This document shows positions 33,401-47,096 of a stretch of DNA of 64,000 bases, one piece after another. The first letter of the stretch is position 1; each line of letters begins with the position of its first letter. Source of the stretch: Amphirosellinia nigrospora (Eukaryota; Ascomycota; Sordariomycetes; Xylariales; Xylariaceae); assembly GCA_004123355.1 (NCBI GenBank), contig SCHM01000001.1:7574193-7638192 (forward strand), read 5' to 3'. Made by a program: the position numbers and the translations under genes. Under the pieces are notes generated by a model, which worked only from the letters and a program-made list of their open reading frames with translations, was not told the origin of the DNA and ran no database searches.

Positions 33401-36400
33401 AAATAAAAAAAGTATATAAAATTATTAAGTTTAATAATATTATTTAATGTTTTATTATTATTTATAAAATTAATTTATTATTATATATATTAATTTTTTC
33501 TTAAAAATATTATTATATATTTAAATAGCTTATATATTTATTTTATTTTATTTTTATTTAATATGCTTTAATAAATATTTTGTATATTATACGCTAATTA
33601 TTTTTATATATTTTTAAATTTATTTAATAAAAATTTATTTTAAATTATATATAATATTATTAAAAAGTTTTTTAAATATTAATTTAATTTTATATAATAT
33701 TTTTATATATTTTATAAATATTAATTTAAAAAATTATTGCTTAAAATAATATAATAATATTAATATATATAATATTTTAATTATATTATTATTATAATAA
33801 TTATTTTATAATTAATTTATAATTATTTTTAATTATAATTTAAATTATTATAAAGTTTTATTTATGTTTATAATAATAATAAAATTTTTAGATTTTTTAA
33901 AATAATTATTCGATTTTATATTTACGTAAAATATATTTTATATAATTTTTTTATAATAAAATTTAAACCGTTATATAAATAACGTAGTTTAGTTTTATAA
34001 ATAGCTAGCTATTTTATATAAATTAATATTAAAAATAAATTGCTTTTTATATAATAAAATTATTTTTTTTTTTTATATAATAATATTTTTTATTATTAAA
34101 ATATATTTTAAATAGTTAATTTTTTAAAAAAATAAAATAAATAAAAATATTTAAAATATAAATATTATTAATTAATTTTATTTTTTATTATATTAATTAA
34201 ATTTTATATAGTTTTTATTAAAGTTTATTTTAGTTATTTTAAAAGTTTAATAATTCTAGCTTTTAAGTTTTTTATATATAAATTTTTATTAGTTTTTTTA
34301 TAATAAAATTTTAAAGTTTTATATTTTAATAATATTTTAATATTTTTATAATATTATTTTAAATATATAAATTAAATTAATTTATAATTATTAATTAAAA
34401 TTTTTTTTATTATATATATATAAATATTATTATAATATATTATATAATATTTTATTTATATATCCGAATTTTTTTTTTTTTTATTATATATATTTAAATA
34501 GCTTTTATATTTAATTAAATAATTAAAAATTTTTTAAAAATTAATTTATTTTTAAATATTATTTTATATATTAAAATATTAATTTTTATACGAAACTTTT
34601 TTAAAAAATATATTAATTAATTTAATTTTTTTTTTTAATAAATAAAATATTTTATTTATATATAAATTTTTTAAAAAATAAATATTTATATAATTTTAGC
34701 TAGATATTATTTTTAAAATTTTTAAAATATTAATATATTTTTATTATATAAATAATAGTTAATTTAATTATATATTTAATTTATATAAAAATTTTTTATT
34801 TTTTATACGAATATTAAATTATTAAGTTTTTTTAACCTAAAAATATAAACAAAAGTTTAAAAAAATTTTTTATATAAGTTTTTAAAAATAAATAGTATTT
34901 TAAATTTTAAAATTTTTATACGCGCGTATTAATTATATTTAAATAAATTTTTTTTATTTTATTTTAAATATTTTTTAAGCTTTAAATAGTTTATTAATTA
35001 TAACTTTTTATTTTATATAAAATAAGTTTTTTTTTTATTTAATATTATATAAAATAATATTAATTTAATCGGTTAATATATTATAATTTATTATATTAAA
35101 ATATATTTATAATATTATATATTTTTTATATATAATTAAAACTAATATAATATATTAATAATTTTTTATAATTATTAATATTATAAAAAATATAATATAA
35201 AATTAATTTTTTAATTTCGAGCTTATAATAATAATTAATAAACTATTATATTTTATATATAAATAAATTATATAGCTTTTAAAATAATTTTTTTTTATTA
35301 AATTTTAAAAAAATTTAATATTTTATAAATAAAATAGCTTTATTTTAAATTATATATAAAAAAAATCTAAATCTTAAATAAAATATTTTTATATTTAATA
35401 TTATATAATAAATAAATTATTTTAAAATTTAAAAAAATTTTAAAAAACTAATATTTATTATATTAAAAATAATATATTTTTATTTATATAAAAATAAATT
35501 ATTAGCTAAAATAAATATAAATAACGTTTAATAATTATAAAAATTTTTAGAATTTTATTTTAATATTTTATTTTATATAATATTTTATTATTTAAAGTTA
35601 AAAAGCTAGTTTTTTATATATATAAGTTATTTATAGCTATTTTTATTTATTTTTTGTTTTTTTTTTTTATTTATTTTTTTATTAAAAAAAAAAATTATAA
35701 ATTATTTATTATATAAAAAACTTATTAACTTTAAAATTATTAATTTAATATAAACATAAATTTATTTAAATAGTTATATAAAATTTAAAATCTATACGTT
35801 AAAATATATTTATTTTTATAAATATATAATATAGTTTTTTTAATTATTTTATAAATTTTTAATTTAAAACGTTTTTTTATAAAAACGTTATAAATTTTTT
35901 AATAATTTAAATATTAATTTTAAAATATTTTAAGTTTTATTATTTTAAAGTTTTTTAGTATTTTTTAAAAGTTTTTTATATTATATAAATATAATTATAT
36001 TTATATATAAATATTATTTATTATTAATTTTTTATAATAATTATTTAAAGTTTTATAAAATATTTTCGTACGTATAAAAATTAATAGTTTTTTATATAAA
36101 TTTAAAAATATACTAGTTTTTTAAGCGTTTTTTCGGCTATATTATTATATAAATATTAATTAAAAAATAAAAAGCTATTTTAATTATTTTTTTAAAAATA
36201 TAACGTTTTTATACGTTTAGCTATATTAATATATATATAATTAATTATTATTTTTTATTATATTTAAAAATATTATAAATAAAAAAATTATTAAATTATA
36301 TTATAAACTTTTATATAATTTATATATAATAATTAAAAATAATATAATTATACGCTATTAATTAAACTTTTATATAAAAATAATATTAAACTATATTAAA

Positions 36401-36530
36401 ATAATTAATTTTTTTTTTTATTAATATAATATTAAAAAACTAAAATATATAAAAAACGTAGTTTATATAATTAAGTTTAAATTCGTTTTATTTTTACTAA
36501 TTTATATTTTTAGCTAAAAATATTAATTAA

Positions 36531-36813
36531 TATTAAATAGCTAAAAAATTAATATATTTAATAATAAATAAAATAAATACTAATATATATTATTTATTTT
36601 TTTTAACTATTTATATAAAAGCTAAGCTTTTATATAAAGAATTTTTTTATATAAAAAAATTTTACTATAATATACTATATAACTAAATTAAGCGGGCATA
36701 TTAGCTTAACTTTATTATATAAACAGCTAATATTTATAATTAATAATTAATTATTATACGTAATTAATACTAATATATTAATTTTATACGTAAATAATAT
36801 TATAATTATAATA
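36531..36813 (-). repeat. 5' LTR of copy C
   Basis: About 283 bases, ending next to the TAAAC target duplication at 36814-36818. It is aligned throughout with the LTRs of B, F and G. Confidence 0.8.
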
Positions 36814-39106
36814 TAAACTATAATTAATATTAAACTAATTAAATTATATTATTTTTATATAAATATATAAATAAAAAAAAACCTATTTTTATATAAATAT
36901 TAAAAATTATAATTAATAAACTATTTAAAGCTTAAAAAATATTTAAAATAAAATATTTAAAAAAATTTATTTAAATATAACTATTATACGCGCATATAAA
37001 TATCCTAGAATTTAAAATAATATTATTTTTTAAAAAATATATAAAAAATTTTTTTTAAACTTTTGTTTATATTTTTAAATTAAAAAAATTATATAATTTA
37101 ATATTTTATATAAAAATAAAAATTTTTATATAAATTAATAATATACTAAATTAACCGTTATTTTTATATAATATAAAAATACTATATAATATTTTAAAAA
37201 TTTTTAAAATAATATATTAGCTAAAATTATATAAATAATTATTTTTTAAAAAATTTATATATAAATAAAAAATATTTTATTTTTAAAAAAAAAAATTAAT
37301 TAACTAATACTTTTTAAAAAAATCTTATATAAAAAACTAATATTTTAATATATAAATAATATTTAAAAATAAACTAATTTTTAAAAAATTTTTAATTTAT
37401 TTAATTAATATAAAAGCTATTTAAATATATAATAAAAAAAAAAAAAAAATTCGGATATAAAATAAAACGTTATATAATATATTATAATAATATATTTATA
37501 TATATATAAAAAAAAACATTTAATCGATAATTATAAACTAATTATTTAATTTATTTATTTTAATAAAATTATATAAATATTAAAATATTATTTAAAATAT
37601 AAAAGCTTTAAAATTTTTATTATAAAAAAACTATAAATAAAAACTTACGTATAAAAAAACTTAAAATTAAAATTATTTAAACTTTTAAAATAGCTAAAAT
37701 AACTTTAATAAAAACTATATAATAATTTTAGTTAATATAATAAAAATTAATAACTAATTAGCTATATAATATTTTATATTTTAAATATTTTTATTTTATT
37801 TTTATTTTTTTTAAAAATATAAACTATTTAAAAATATATTTTAATAATATAAAAAATATTATTATACGAAAAAATAAAAATAATATTTTATCGTATATAA
37901 ATAAAACTACTTATTTTTAATATTAGCCCGTATAAAATAGCTAGTTATTTTATAAAAACTAAATTATATTATATATAAACGATTTAAATATTTTTATATA
38001 AAAAAATTATATAAATATATTTTATATAAATATAAATTAAACAATTTATTTTAAAAAAATTTAAAAATTTTATTATTATTATTAAACGTATAATAATTTT
38101 ATAACAATTTAAATTTATAATTAAAAATAACTATAAATTTAACTATAAAATAATTATAAACGTCGTATAAATAAATAATTAAAATTATTATAATTATATT
38201 ATTATATATTATTTTAAATAATAATTTTTTTAAAATTAATATTTATACGAAATATATAAAATATTATATAATATTAAATTAATATTATTAAAACTTTTAA
38301 TAATATTATATAAACTTTAAAATAAATTTTTTATCGGATAAATTTAAAAAATATATAAAAATAACTAATATATAATATTATAAAATATTTATCGAAGCAT
38401 ATTAAATAATAAACAAAATAAAACGAATATATAAATTATTTAAATATACGTATAATTTTTTAAAAAAAATTAATATATATAAATAATAAATTAATTTTAT
38501 AAATAATAATAAAATATTAAATAATATTATTAAATTTAATAGTTTTATATTAATTTTTTTTATTTTTAAAGTTTATTTTTGTATTAATAAAAAGTTTTTT
38601 TTATTTTTTTTTATTATATAAAAATAATAGCTATTTAAAAAATAATAAAATACTATAAAAACTATATAAAAGTTAAAATTAATTGCGCGATTAACGAGCG
38701 AAATAAACTATTTTTATATAATATATTTATATTTTTTTTCGAAATAAAATTTTAATATAAAAAAAAAAATAAAATAAAAAAACTATATAAATTAAAACAA
38801 TTAAAAATTAAATATAATTATAGCTTCGATTAATAAACTAATATATTTTTAATATATATAAATTAAATTATACTATTATATAAAAAATATTTAAATAAAT
38901 AATTTAACTAAAATAATATATAATTTATATAGCTAATAATTATTAAAAAAAATATAATCGGCTAAAAAAAAAAACTTAGCTTTATTATTATATAATGCTT
39001 AAATATATTTATTATATATATTTAAATATTATAGATTTTTTTAATAAAAAAAAAAAACAAGCTTTTAAATTAGCAATTAAGCTATATATAAATAAAATTA
39101 TTATAA

Positions 39107-39328
39107 TAATACGCGCGGGCAAAGGGTGTGCGCGTACGCGCACACAGCACACACTTGCCCTAGCGGCGCGCACCAGCCACTACGTGGCTAGTGCTTAGTC
39201 TATGCGTGTAGCTCTGCCACATATATATCACTATAAATATTATTTAAACCTATAGAATTTATATAAATCTAAAACTTTGTTTTTATTTTTTTTTAATATA
39301 TAAATTTTACTTATACTTTATTATATTA
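39107..39328 (+). repeat. 5' LTR of element D
   Basis: It starts TAATACGCGCGGGCAA (original start presumably TG). It contains the perfect 20-base palindrome at 39126-39145 and differs from its partner mainly by C/T and G/A changes, the pattern of RIP. Confidence 0.88.
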
Positions 39329-42300
39329 AATAGTATTTCTATTGTTTTATATATTAATATAAACTATTATTATTATTATTTATTATTATTAATTAGCTCT
39401 TTTAAATAACTATTATTACTTTAATAATAAATCTATTAATAAAATTATTAATAAATCATTTAATTTACTATTTAACTATCGCTAAAAACGCTACTATTTT
39501 AACAAAGTAACGTTTTTAAGCAAATATTAGTAAATATTTTTAGCACACCTTTACCTTTTTTACTTTTCTTATTAAAGCTAAATATTTTTATAGTTATATA
39601 TAAATAATATGTTTAAAGTCTAAATTAAGGTTATTATTAAGTATAAACTTTAGTTAGCTTATATTAGTACGCTTAACTAAAATAATAAAGCGTATACTTT
39701 AATATAAACTTATAAAGCTTATAATTATATATAAGTAATATATTTAAAATCTAAAATTAAAGTTATTATTAAAATATAAACTTTAGTTAGCTTATATTAA
39801 TATATTTAACTAAGGTAATAAACATATACTTTAATATAAACTTATAAAGCGTTAATAATTTAAAAATATACCTTTATATCTTATTTATATATAAAATAAA
39901 CGTACTAAGCATTATAGGATAAATATAGCGGATAACCTTGCTAGCTTATTTAAACGTAGCGTATATTTAATTTTTAATCCTTTTTAATTCTTACTACTTA
40001 TAGTTTATATTTGCCTCGTTTATTATATTAAAAAAACCTATACCTAGTATTATACTAAAAAGTAAAAAAGGTTTATAGTTTAAAAATAAAAATCTATATT
40101 ATAAATAAAAGTAAAATAATTATATTTATATTAGCAATAGTAATTAAAACCTTTAGTATTACTTATAAAATTAAAAATAAATAACTAAACAAATAAACTA
40201 GTTAATTAAAACTTAAATATATAACAAAGCTTTATAATAAATATATTAATATAGTTAAATAAAGCGAAAATATCGATAACTTTATTAAACTTATATAAAG
40301 CTAAAATATAATAAATAAATATAACGCTATAGTATTTAATAATTATTAAAAACATAACGCTTTATATAAAATAAAAATATTTCGATAAAATTAGATAATT
40401 AAGCTAATAAATAGTTAGACAATCTAGCTAATAAGCAGCCGGATAATTTAGCTAACAAATATCCCGGAAAAATAAAGGCAAAAGTCTTTAAATATACGTT
40501 AAAAAAAATATTAAAAAACGCTATTATAAATAGTAACAAAAAAAAAACAATATTAATAGTTATACTTACTTATAATATGCTTATTTATATAAAATTATTA
40601 AAACAACTAAAAATAAACCTTTTAAATTTTAATTTAAACTTAAATTTAAACTTAAATAACTTATTAAACAAAAAAAACATTTTATTTTAAATAAAAAACA
40701 TAAAAATAATATTAACTTTATAGTTTTAATAGTACTAGCAAATATAAATAAACTTAAACGTAATAACATTAATACTTTCGACTTTTTATATAATAACTTA
40801 AATAATTTAAAATAGAAAAAAAAAAAATGTTATATTTATTAACGTTTTAGCTTTTAAAAACCGTATTAAATTATTTCTCGAAAATTTTAAAATAAAATTT
40901 ACTAATAAACAATAAATTTTTTTATTATTTTAAACTTTACTAATAGGTCCTATAGTTTTTTAATAAAACAACGAAATTATAGCAATTAAAAAAACGAAAT
41001 AATAAAAGGAAAAAATAAATAAATTTTATAGAAATTAAAAAAGCGATTCTTTTTTAATTTTAATATTATAATTAAACGATTTAAAAAAAACAAACTTATT
41101 ATATATAATATTTATTATAATAATATACTTTTTTTAATATATAAAAAAAACTATAATATGCTTAAATTATAAAATTTATAAATAATAATAACTTAAATTA
41201 GCAAAAATAATATTATAAATAATATAATATATAATTAAAATTAAAATAATTTTTTAAACTTTTTTAAAATAATTAGAGATTCGATAAATATATATATAAA
41301 TTAATAAAAATCGAAACAATATATAAAACTTAGCTTAAAAATTATCGGCTATAAAAATAAAAGCTTATACTTATTTAATAACTTTATTAAATTTTATTTT
41401 TAATAAAGATTATTTATTTTATAAATATAAATAAAATATTAATAATAAATATAGCTTTATATATAATAAATTATGCGATTAATTATGTAACTGATTTTTC
41501 GATAAATATTAATTACGCTATAATAGTTTTAATAAAATATTCGATATAATAACTATAAATATAATAAAAATAATATATAAACGAATAATATTATTAAAAT
41601 TACGCTTAAACTATTATTAAAAAAATAGTAATATAAATATAATTTAAACCGTTCGGAAAGAATATATAATTGTAATAATAATAAACGTAACAATAGTTAT
41701 AATCGGCAAAACAATAATTGTAGCAAAAATAAACTATATAAAATATAATAAACGTAATAATAGCTATAAATATAATAATCGGGATAAATAACGTAATAAT
41801 TATAATAATTATAATAAAAAAAGCGATAAATCGCAAGTATATAAACTAATAATATAAATAATTAATTATTATTATATATTTAAAATAAAAGTATAAATAA
41901 TTAATTATATATTAATTAAATTAAGATTTTATTTATATAAATATATTAAATTTAAAATATAAAAAAAAATTAAATATTTTTATAAATATTATTTAAAACT
42001 AGTACTAAAGAAAATTAGCACGCTTTTTTATTAAACTTTAAAAAAAACCTATAAATATTATAACGAACTTTTTTTTTTATTAATAATTGTTTAATTATTT
42101 AAATATTATTAAAAAGTATAAAAAAGGATAATATATTAATTTAATGCTATTTAGTCGAAAAGTAAAAAAATATTTAAAAAGTTTTAATTAATTAAAAAGC
42201 TTAAACTAAATAAACAAATATAATTTAAAACTAAATAAATATTAAATAATAAAATTAAAATAAAAAAACATTAATATTAATATAAAAAAAACTTTATATA

Positions 42301-45300
42301 TTTTAAATATATTTATTTTCGTTTAAAGTTAAAAGCTTATATAAAACGAAAATATAAAAATATATAATAACTTAAAATAAATATAACTTATATTAATTAT
42401 AAATTTTTTAATATATTAAATATATAACCGAATAAAAAAAAAGTATTATTAAAAGCCTAGAGCTAAAAAGCTTTAAACTAAAAAAATAAATATATTTTAT
42501 ATTTTATTTTAAAAATATAAATATTAAAAAAAAAACTATAATATAAAAATTTTATTATAAAGTTAAATTATAAAAAACTTATAACAAATATATTAATTAG
42601 TAACGATTTTTTCTTTTTATAAAAATAAATATATTTATATATTAATATTATTTATTTTTTAAGTTAAAAAACTTTATAATAAACTTTAATATAATTATAA
42701 AAATATTTAAATATATAAAAAATAATAACGAAAAATAAAATATATTTAAATAATAAAAAATTAGCTTATATAACTATAAACTATAAAATTTTTACCGATT
42801 AAACTTTTGCTTTTTTGCAATAAAATAAATTTAGTATTAATAATATTTTAATTAATATAAAACTTTATAAATAATATTTATAAAATATTTTAATAAACTA
42901 ATTAAAATCGGCAAAAAAAAATTAAACAAATATAAAAAATAAATATATTAATATATAGTTTTATTAAAAAAACACTAAAAGCTTTAATATTTATTATAGC
43001 TATTATTATAAATATAACTAATAATTTAATATAAAAATTTTTATTAAATAATATTATTTTGCAAAAAAATAGCTTAATTATTTTAACTTTTAATATAAAA
43101 AAAATATTAATACTTTAATTAATTTAAATACTAAAATTAAAATAATACTTATAATTATAATAATAATAATAAAATATATCCTGCTTAAAAATATACTAAC
43201 TATTAATAAACTAGCTAATATTATATTTATATACGGATTATTTAGATTATTTATATTTTTTTTTAATATAGAAAAATATAATTAATAAAGCTAATAATAC
43301 TTAATAATTAATTTAAGCTTAGTATTAATATTTAAACTTTTACGCCTAAAATATTTAAAATATATTTTATTTAATATTAAACAATTAATAACTTGCTTAA
43401 AATATAATAAAAAAAAAATATATATTTATATAAAATAAATATTTTTGCTAAAAGTTTCGGGAAATTATAAAAACTTTTAATATTTAAAAAAATAAAAATA
43501 TAATTAATATTTTATTAAATAAATAACTAAAATACTTCTAATAAAAAGTTAATAAAATTAAAGCGCTAAAATAAATAGCTAATTTTATTTATTTAGCTAT
43601 AAAAATATAGATTTTTAAATAAATATTTAATAATTTATACAAAAAAAAAAAAATAAATAATAAACAAACTTATTTTATTTATATACTTTTTATTTATTAT
43701 ATAAAATTTATTCTTAATAAATAACTTTATTAAAATAAAGCAAAAAAAATATATTATCGTTAATTTATATAGCTTAAACGATAATAATATTTAATAATTA
43801 TTTATTACTTTTATAAGCAAAAGTAATTTTATTATTATAAAGCAAAAGTTTTATTATAATTATTAATATAATATTTTTTTTATTAATTTTTATATATTTA
43901 AACTATAAAAATAAGTTTATAATAATAAATTTTTAAAATATTAAAAATATAACATAATAATAATAAAATTTTAAAATATTTATATACGTATAAAAATTTA
44001 TAAACGAAATATTTAAAATATTTAAATATTTTTATAAATGTTTTATTAATAATATTATAATTTATTCGGATATAGCTAAAGATTATATAAAATATTTATA
44101 TACGATATTTAGTTTTTTCGAAAAAAAAATATTATAATATTTTTGCGAAATTATTTATCGGATATTTTTTTATCGACTTTTTTAAATTTAAAGTTAATAC
44201 GTTTAAACTTGCTAATATTAATAGCCGCGTTATTATATTTTTAATTTTGTTTTTTTTAAACAATTAAAATTTTTTAAATAATATATCGGTATAAATAGTT
44301 TTTTTTATAACTTAATATTTTATTACGTATAGATTTTTAAACTATTATAAATAAAAAAGCATAATATTTATAGAAAAAAAAATAAAACGTATTATTATAA
44401 AAAATAAAAATAAAAAAAACGTATATTTATATATATATTTTAACTTTTATTAAAGTTATATTTTTTAATATAATATAATATAATATATAGTAAAACTATA
44501 TTATATTATTATAATTCTAAGAAAAAACTATTTTTATAAATTAACGTTTTATTAAAAAGATTCAAATAATATTATTTTAATTATAAAATAATTATATTTA
44601 AGTTTTTAGCAAAATTATCTTTTTAATAAAGATTTTTTTAATATTATATTTAAATAAATTTTAAAAAAAGCTAAAATATATATAATTATTTAAATTAAAA
44701 ATAGTTTATTTAGTTTAAATAATAAAAAAGCTATATATTATAATTTAATTAAACAATTATTTAGTTATAATTTTAATAAATTATTTAGCTATTAAAGGAT
44801 AATTAACTAAACTATTTTATAATATTAATAATAAACCGTATAAACAAACGTTTAATTAATTTTTTATATATATTTATTATAATATAAATTATAAATATAT
44901 TTGCTAAAATATTTAAACTATATTTAATATATTTAGCTAATTATAAATAATATTTAATAAAAAAAACTTAAAAAAAACCTAAAAAAAACAAAAAGTATAG
45001 CTATTTTAAATATAATATAAAATAATTATAACGCTATATTTTATATATTAATATTAAAAGTAGTTATAAATAACATAATATTATATAATTTTAAACAAGC
45101 TTATTTAAAAAATAAAATATATATAAATTCTTAAAATATAAAAAACGTAATAAAAAATAAATATAAATATATAAACAAAAATAATATAATAATTTTTTTA
45201 AACCTAGCTATTTTTTAATTTAATAGCTAACGGACTAATTTATAATATATATATATAAATATAACGTTTTATATATTATATAAAATAATAAAAAAAATAT

Positions 45301-46726
45301 TAAAACTTATATATAATAGAAAACATTATTAAAATAATAAAAAATAATATAAATATTTAAACTTTATATAATTACGAATAAAACTTAATAAATAAAAAAA
45401 TATTTTAAATATTATAATATATATAAACTTAATAAAACAAATAAATAACTATTAATTAGAAATTTCTATTTTATTTGTTTAAATAACTTATTATTAATAT
45501 AAATTATTATAATAAATTTTATTCTAGCTTTATTTAAATATCGAACAATAATACTTTATAATAACTTAATAGTAATAAAACTTATTATTTAATATATAAT
45601 ATAATAATAATTTATACTTATTTAAACAATAAATATACTTTGTTTATACTTAGCAATAAAAATATGTAGCTAAAAAATAAAATATTATATTTATAAAGCA
45701 ACTATTATTATATAATTAAAATATACTAAAAAAATTATTTCCGACCGAAATAAAAAATTTACTTTTAAATTTTAGCAAAATATATAAAAAGCTATAAAAA
45801 CTAAAACTATTAATAATAATAGCTTATTACTTATAAACAAATAAATTATTTAAACGAAAAATTAAACAATTAAAATAGTACTAAATATTATAACTTTAAA
45901 AATTTTAAAATAAACTAAATAAATATTATATTATTTTTATAATAAACTTAAACGCTACGTACTTTAAAATTATATATTTAATTTTATACAAATAGTTATT
46001 TAGATTTAAACTATTAAATATATTTAATATTTTAACTAACGCCGAAAAAAAGATTTATAAAAATTCGATAATATTAGATTTTTTTAAAATATATTAAAAA
46101 AAATACATATTTTATAATAAACTTCGCACGAATAGCCGTTAAACATTAATATAACGCTAAATATAAATATTTATAATTTAAAGCTAAAAACTAAGTTTAT
46201 TTTAAACTATAAAAAATATTATTTATTTAATAAACTAGCGCGTAAATATTTATAATAACGTTTAAAACTATAAATAATTATTTAAAAATAAAACCTAGCT
46301 TACGAATTAAATTTCTTATACAATTTTAAAATCTATTTAGTAATATTTATTAAATATTTATAATTTATACTTAAAAGTAAAAATTTATTTAAACGTTATA
46401 TCGCTTTTTTAGGACTTATAAAAGTAAAATAAAGTAATTTTAACGTAAAAAAAAGAAACGTTTATAAGGTTAATATTTATTTAATTATTAGCTTAATTAT
46501 AAACGTAATAGTTTTAATTATTTAATTAAATAAAAAAATAAAGTTATAAATATAATAATAAAAGTTTAAATAATAATTACGTTATAGTAATAAATTAATA
46601 AAAGAATATTAGGATCGTAATAATTTTAACCAAATATATAAACAATATAACTTAAAAAAAGTCGCCTTAATACTACTACGCTTAATAATATTATACTTAA
46701 TAATACTACGCTTAATAACATTATTA

Positions 46727-46825
46727 CCTTTCTTAAACTTCGGCGCAAAAAGCGCCTATATATTACCTTTAATATACTTAATACCACCCTTCTTAAACTC
46801 CGACGCAAAAGGCGCCTACATGCGA
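46727..46825 (+). repeat. Two diverged repeats with hairpins near the 3' end of element D
   Basis: Two related units of about 37 bases, starting at 46727 and 46789, share CTTAAACT-CGGCGCAAAA-GCGCCTA. The first holds an exact stem GGCGC/GCGCC around five A (46742-46756). They lie just inside the 3' LTR, in a patch with more GC than its surroundings. Confidence 0.55.
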
Positions 46826-46874
46826 AATGACTAACCTATTAAAAGCAGCAGGTTTTTTTCGTGCGGCCAGTACC

Positions 46875-47096
46875 TAATACGCGCGGGCAAGGGGTGTGCG
46901 CGTACGCGCACACAGCACATACTCGCCTTGGCGGGCGCGCACTAGCTACTACGTGGCTAGTGCCTAGTCTATGCGTATAGCTCCGCCATACATATATATA
47001 TATACAAATATTATTTAAACCTATAAAATTTACATAGATCTAAAAACTTCGTCTTTATTTTTTTCAATATATAAATTCTACCCATATTTTATATTA
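46875..47096 (+). repeat. 3' LTR of element D
   Basis: Same length (222 bases) and same order of blocks as the 5' LTR, including the palindrome at 46894-46913. Followed by the target duplication TATAA. Confidence 0.88.

Larger units (their letters stand above)
29832..36813 (-). mobile_element. Family-1 LTR retrotransposon, copy C, inserted in copy B
   Basis: A complete element in inverse orientation, just under 7 kb. Its LTRs are 29832-30096 (3' LTR) and 36531-36813 (5' LTR). The five bases TAAAC occur on both sides (29827-29831 and 36814-36818) as a target-site duplication, and the flanks join copy B into one continuous sequence. The 3' LTR keeps an unmutated outer end (TGTTAAGTAGCTAGGGGG read on the plus strand), which shows that the LTR ended in ...TTAACA. 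The internal region is heavily RIP-mutated, and Copia or Gypsy type cannot be decided. Confidence 0.88.
39107..47096 (+). mobile_element. LTR retrotransposon D, inserted in copy B
   Basis: 7990 bases long with two 222-base direct repeats at its ends (39107-39328 and 46875-47096), and the target duplication TATAA at 39102-39106 and 47097-47101. The flanks join to reproduce the uninterrupted sequence seen in copies F and G. An internal patch at about 41640-41830, read on the plus strand, looks like the Arg/Asn-rich end of a Gag protein, which suggests plus orientation. It keeps more CpA/TpG than the host copy, so it is probably younger or less exposed to RIP. No intact coding frame remains. Confidence 0.9.
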
